From JAWLHU01 sp049324875 (GTDB taxonomy: Bacteria > Bacillota > Sulfobacillia > Symbiobacteriales > Symbiobacteriaceae), in contig JBMONC010000006.1 in assembly GCA_049324875.1 (NCBI GenBank), positions 67,558 to 131,557 on the forward strand: a stretch of 64,000 nt of DNA. Direction: 5' to 3'. Below, piece after piece: positions 60,705 to 64,000 of the stretch (the stretch's first letter is position 1; each line of letters begins with the position of its first letter). Position numbers and translations under genes: made by a program. The notes beneath the pieces were generated by a model, which saw only the letters and a program-made list of their open reading frames with translations, made no database searches and was not told the origin of the DNA.

Positions 60705-60732
60705 GCTTGTCATGCAGGGAAGTGGGGTCGCT

Positions 60733-61005
60733 TTACCCGCCGAACTTCAGGAGCGTGCCCATCGCGCGCTTGAGCGCCTCGGGGCGCTCCTCCTCCTTCA
60801 GCGAGATCAGACAGTGCTCCAGCTCCCCCTCGATCAGGAGGACGCCGGCCCGGTTGGTCGCCTCCCGGACGGCGGCCAGCTGGGTCAGCACCTCTTCACA
60901 GCGCCGCCCGTCGGCCAGCATCTTCTCGATCCCCCGCAGCTGGCCCGAGATCCGCCGGATCCGGCTGATCACGTCCTGTCGGTTCTTGGTGGTCACTGAC
61001 TCCAC
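60733..61005 (-). CDS. CsoR-family metal-sensing repressor with altered ligand set
   Basis: A 90-residue all-helical DNA-binding repressor of the CsoR/RcnR/DUF156 family. Canonical copper sensors use Cys36, His61 and Cys65. Here Cys36 (GRRCEEVL) and Cys65 (ELEHCLIS) are kept, but residue 61 is Glu, and His64 is adjacent to Cys65. Loss of His61 is a feature of CstR-type persulfide sensors and other non-copper members, so copper sensing should not be assumed. No target operon is seen adjacent; the YpmS-like gene lies convergently. Confidence 0.85.
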   Translation of the reverse strand: MESVTTKNRQDVISRIRRISGQLRGIEKMLADGRRCEEVLTQLAAVREATNRAGVLLIEGELEHCLISLKEEERPEALKRAMGTLLKFGG

Positions 61006-61146
61006 GGCGATCCCCCCCGGATTGCATCTCCACTTTCAGGCTAAAGCAACGGCGGTCCGGGAGGAATCCCCCAGCCGCCGCATTTTTCCGGTAGTGCTTT
61101 TCGGCACAAGGACTACCAAGAGGCCATGCCCCGAGGGGTATTCTGT

Positions 61147-62067
61147 CTACAGAATGCGGGTCGGGCCCAGCGCTTTCCGCAGGGCCAGCAGCGCCTTCTC
61201 CTTCATCTTGCACTCCAGGACCACGTCGGCCTCCAGGTCGGGCACCCGCTCCAGGAAGGCGGCGAAGTCGGCCGGGTCGATGTAATCGGCGTGGTGCCGG
61301 GAACGGAGGCCGTCCTTCGGGGAGGAGAAGTGGAGCTTGGGCCGCACGCCGCCCCAGGTGGGGAGGATCTCCTCCAGCCAGGGGAGCCAGTCATCCTCCC
61401 GCAGCACCCGGTGATGGTGCAGGTCGAAGACCATCGGGCGCCCCACCTCCCGGGCGATCTGGAGCACCTCCGCCGTGTCCCAGGTCACGTCATCGTTCTC
61501 CACCCAGAGCCGCCGGGCGACCTCCGGGGGCAGGGCGCGGAAGTTCTCCACGAACCGCCGGGCGGCGGCCCCCTTCTCCCGGTACCCACCGCCGATGTGG
61601 AGCACCAGGCCCGACTCGGGGCCGGTCCGGAGCAGTTCCAGAACCCGGGCGTGGTAGCGCAGGTCCTCCACCGCCCGGCGGAGCACATCCGGGTCGGGGG
61701 CGTTCAGCACGGTGTACTGCCCCGGGTGCATCGTCAGCCGCATCTGCAGCCGCCGGGCCAGGTCCGCGCAGGCCCTGAACTCGTCGGCGAGATCCTCCTC
61801 CCAGTCCCACTCGGCGGCCACCGGATGGGTGGCCAGCGGGATCAGGTCGGAGGTGATGCGGAAGAGGTGGATCTGGTGGGCGTGGTTCCACCGGATCACC
61901 GCCTCCAGGGTCTTCAGGTTGTTGCGGGCCACCTGGTAGAGGTGCCGGCGCCGCTCGGCGGGCTCCATCGGCGCCAGCCGCTTGGCGGTGACCGACCGGA
62001 GCCGGGGGCCGTCCCTCTCCTCCTGCAGCGTCAGGTTGATGCCTACATAGCCGAGCCGAACGGGCAC
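61147..62067 (-). CDS. uvsE: UV damage endonuclease UvsE
   Basis: A 306-residue TIM-barrel metalloendonuclease that nicks 5' of UV photoproducts. Family segments are VRLGYVGINLTL at the start, ITSDLIPLATHP, RLTMHPGQYTVLN, ENDDVTWDTAEVL and VFDLHHHRVL, which give the metal-binding His and Asp residues. The enzyme is fitting for spore formers. It lies upstream of the CsoR gene by 142 bp on the same strand. Confidence 0.92.
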   Translation of the reverse strand: MPVRLGYVGINLTLQEERDGPRLRSVTAKRLAPMEPAERRRHLYQVARNNLKTLEAVIRWNHAHQIHLFRITSDLIPLATHPVAAEWDWEEDLADEFRACADLARRLQMRLTMHPGQYTVLNAPDPDVLRRAVEDLRYHARVLELLRTGPESGLVLHIGGGYREKGAAARRFVENFRALPPEVARRLWVENDDVTWDTAEVLQIAREVGRPMVFDLHHHRVLREDDWLPWLEEILPTWGGVRPKLHFSSPKDGLRSRHHADYIDPADFAAFLERVPDLEADVVLECKMKEKALLALRKALGPTRIL

Positions 62068-62111
62068 GGAAATCCCTCCCGGGGCCCCGCCTGCCTGAGG
62101 GCGGCGCAGGC

Positions 62112-62729
62112 TCAGTCCAGCAGACCGCGGCGCATCGCCTCCGCCACCGCCTGGGCCCGGGACTGGACACCCATCTTATCGAAGAGGATGTTCATGTGCC
62201 GGCGGACGGTCCGCTCACTCAGGTAGAGCTTGGAGCCAATCTCCCCATAGGATGCCCCGGCAGCGAGCAGCTTCAGCATCTCGATCTCCTCACCGCTCAG
62301 ATCGGCCTCCCCGGAACGGCGGGCCAGCTTGCCCGCCAGGGAGGCATGCAGCACCACGCCGCCCCCGACGGCGGTCCGCACCGCCGCGGCGATCTCGGCG
62401 AAGGAGGCGGTCTTGGGGATGTACCCGCTGGCCCCCAGCTCCAGCGCCGACTTGATCAGCGCGGCGTCGGTGTAGGTGGAGAGGATCAGCACCGCCGGCG
62501 GCTCGCCCCCCTGCAGCATCTGCCGGGCGGCCTCCAGCCCGCTGCCGTCCGCCAGCTTCAGGTCGAGCAGCACCACGTCGGGCCGGCTCCGCCGGGCCGC
62601 CTGGACCGCCTCGGCCACCGTCCCCGCCTCGGCCACCACCTTGAAGCCCGGCTCGCTCTCGATCAGCTGTTTCAGCCCTTCCCGGACCACCGTCTGGTCC
62701 TCCACCAGCATCAGGCGAATCGTCTCCAT
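62112..62729 (-). CDS. NarL/LuxR-family response regulator
   Basis: A 205-residue regulator. The receiver (~1-120) has IRLMLVEDQTVVREGL, the phospho-Asp in DVVLLDLKLADGS (~residue 56), and IPKTASFAEIAAAV. The C-terminal LuxR helix-turn-helix (~145-205) has LSGEEIEMLKLLAAGASYGEI and LSERTVRRHMNILFDKMGVQ. It is divergent from the histidine kinase gene 62808-63944, which is its probable partner. Confidence 0.9.
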   Translation of the reverse strand: METIRLMLVEDQTVVREGLKQLIESEPGFKVVAEAGTVAEAVQAARRSRPDVVLLDLKLADGSGLEAARQMLQGGEPPAVLILSTYTDAALIKSALELGASGYIPKTASFAEIAAAVRTAVGGGVVLHASLAGKLARRSGEADLSGEEIEMLKLLAAGASYGEIGSKLYLSERTVRRHMNILFDKMGVQSRAQAVAEAMRRGLLD

Positions 62730-62807
62730 TGGTTACCTCCCTGGAGGGTTCGTTCCCCTCCGACACGAAAAGGTTACACGGAGCGGAACAGGGGGGGCGG
62801 GGATCGC

Positions 62808-63944
62808 ATGAGAAGGCCCGAGGTCCCGGTCGAAAACGTCGCCGAGATCGGCTGGGGCGTCCTGGTGGTAATCTACCTGGTCTTCGCCGGCCGGCCGGAG
62901 TTCTTCCAGCCCGGGGTGGTCACCGTCTTCACCCTCTCGGGCCTGGCGGCCTTCCTGGAGCTTTACCTGCGCCGGATCCGCTGGCCCTACATCCTCTGGT
63001 ACGACTCTTTTGTCTGGACGGTGCTGCTCTCAGGTATGGTCGCGGTGACCGGCGGCCGGGGCTCCGAAGTCTGGCCTGCCTACATCCTGATGTCGCTCAC
63101 GGCGCCATCGATGGGCTACCCGGCGCTGCCCTACATCCTTCTGGCGGTCAACGCGGGGCTTTACGCCCTCCTCTATCTCTTTGTCAACCCCTATGGCATC
63201 CCCTTCGACGGGGGGCTCCTGGTGCTGCGAATCGGCGCCTTCTTCCTGATCGCCTACGTGGTGGACCAGTCGATGGTGCGGGAGCGGCAGGCGAACCAGA
63301 AGGCGATCGAGCTGGCGCACAGCCGGGTCCACGAGCTGGTCCAGGCCCGGGACGCCGAGCGGCAGCGGATCGCCGGCGACATCCACGACTGGCTGGGCAC
63401 CGGCATCGTCGCCCCCATGCGCCGGCTGGAGATGGCGGCCCGGGCCCGGGACGCGGGGCAGATGCAGCAGCGGATCGAGGAGGCGGTCGAGCTCCTCCGC
63501 CGCTCCCACGCCGAGCTGCGCCGGCTGATGGAGAACCTGCACCCCCACCTGCTGGAGCAGATGGGGCTCTCCGAGGGGCTGCGGGCCTACCTGCAGGAGT
63601 GGGGCGAGGAGCACGGGGTCCAGACCGAATTCCACCTGGAGGATGGGCCGGAGCCGCCGGCTGGTCTGGCGCTGACCCTCTTCCGGATCCAGCAGGAGGC
63701 GCTGAACAACTGCGCCAAGCACGCCGGGGCGAAGCGGGTCTCCGTCCGGCTGATCCTCCGGCCGGAGCAGGTCCGGCTGATGGTGACCGACGACGGCCAG
63801 GGCTTCGAGGCCGGCGAGCGGCCCGGCGGGCGGGGCCTGGCCGGGATGAAGGAGCGGGCGGCCGTCTCCGGCGGCACGCTGACCCTCTCCTCCCGCCCCG
63901 GCCAGGGCACCACGGTGGATGCCATCCTGCCGGTGGCGCGATAA
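62808..63944 (+). CDS. NarX/DesK-type sensor histidine kinase
   Basis: A 378-residue kinase. About five membrane helices fill residues ~10-150, followed by a HisKA_3 domain (EAQRIAGDIHDWLGTG-like, His in GDIHDW) and an HATPase domain with QQEALNNCAKHAGAKRVSV and GQGFEAG ... GRGLAGMKERAA. There is no PAS or HAMP domain. The stop codon at 63944 is followed at once by a copy of the ACGGATTACACGG repeat. It probably signals to the divergent LuxR-type regulator. Confidence 0.88.
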   Translation: MRRPEVPVENVAEIGWGVLVVIYLVFAGRPEFFQPGVVTVFTLSGLAAFLELYLRRIRWPYILWYDSFVWTVLLSGMVAVTGGRGSEVWPAYILMSLTAPSMGYPALPYILLAVNAGLYALLYLFVNPYGIPFDGGLLVLRIGAFFLIAYVVDQSMVRERQANQKAIELAHSRVHELVQARDAERQRIAGDIHDWLGTGIVAPMRRLEMAARARDAGQMQQRIEEAVELLRRSHAELRRLMENLHPHLLEQMGLSEGLRAYLQEWGEEHGVQTEFHLEDGPEPPAGLALTLFRIQQEALNNCAKHAGAKRVSVRLILRPEQVRLMVTDDGQGFEAGERPGGRGLAGMKERAAVSGGTLTLSSRPGQGTTVDAILPVAR

Positions 63945-63949
63945 GGGGC

Positions 63950-64000
63950 CACGGATTACACGGATTCCCCGGAAAATGACGGCCACTGATTACACGGATT
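63950..64000. repeat. Copy of the GGCCACGGATTACACGG repeat at the window end
   Basis: GGCCACGGATTACACGGATT starts about 7 bases after the histidine kinase stop codon, followed by a diverged second copy (GGCCACTGATTACACGGATT). The window ends inside it. It matches the left-arm motif of the element at 14408. Confidence 0.75.

Noticed and set aside
1..64000. tRNA, rRNA or other RNA genes
   Set aside because: I did not recognise any tRNA- or rRNA-like segment. A covariance-model scan would be needed to rule out small RNAs.

Overview
The window is about 64 kb of GC-rich bacterial DNA carrying genes of a spore-forming Firmicute: two coat-F-like proteins, an isolated murD, a CCA-adding enzyme, many GTG/TTG starts and strong purine-rich ribosome binding sites. 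The GC content, the copper-amine-oxidase-like stalk domain and the gene families point to a Symbiobacterium-like thermophilic member of the Clostridia. This is inference, not proof. A run of 100 N at 5773-5872 marks an assembly gap. I saw no rRNA, tRNA or CRISPR array.

Layout. 249-22561 holds mostly housekeeping genes: GrdB-like protein, cca, HAD phosphatase, ArsR-type regulator, SbtA-like transporter, M3 peptidase, thiN/prcB-like/pgsA operon, ECF sigma factor, DUF72, ferredoxin, coat proteins, ABC-F, TauE/DUF1634, GntR, M20 peptidase, sodA, udk and NifU-like. 22693-31011 is an accessory region described below. 31159-45076 has a two-component system with a CxxCH-containing sensor, pyrimidine-nucleoside phosphorylase, an oligopeptide-type ABC transporter, typA and small membrane proteins. 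45262-63944 has a subtilase, DNA polymerase IV, murD, an aspartate aminotransferase, a large SH3/amidase_3 cell-wall hydrolase, an AbrB-type membrane protein, a glycosyltransferase, ogt, NUDIX, acyl-CoA synthetase, a CsoR-family repressor, uvsE and a LuxR-type two-component pair. Short GGCCACGGATTACACGG-type repeats sit directly 3' of three genes (about 1-250, 14408-14816 and 63950-64000). The middle copy forms a large MITE-like inverted repeat.

The most interesting system is at 22693-31011. A gene on the minus strand for a lipoprotein with a lamin-tail domain, a two-HKD phospholipase-D-like domain and a second lamin-tail domain is cut into three pieces by two separate small elements. Element 1 (23165-25928) and element 2 (26297-29568) each carry an intact large serine recombinase just inside the same end. 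Each also encodes a small protein of 52-55 residues, and these two proteins are clearly related to each other. Removing both elements at short direct repeats (AAGATGT for element 1, CAGTG for element 2) rebuilds one exact open reading frame of 765 codons with sensible protein sequence across both joints. This resembles developmentally excised intervening elements such as skin in sigK, but doubled in one gene and reduced to about 3 kb each. The shared small protein is a candidate recombination directionality factor.
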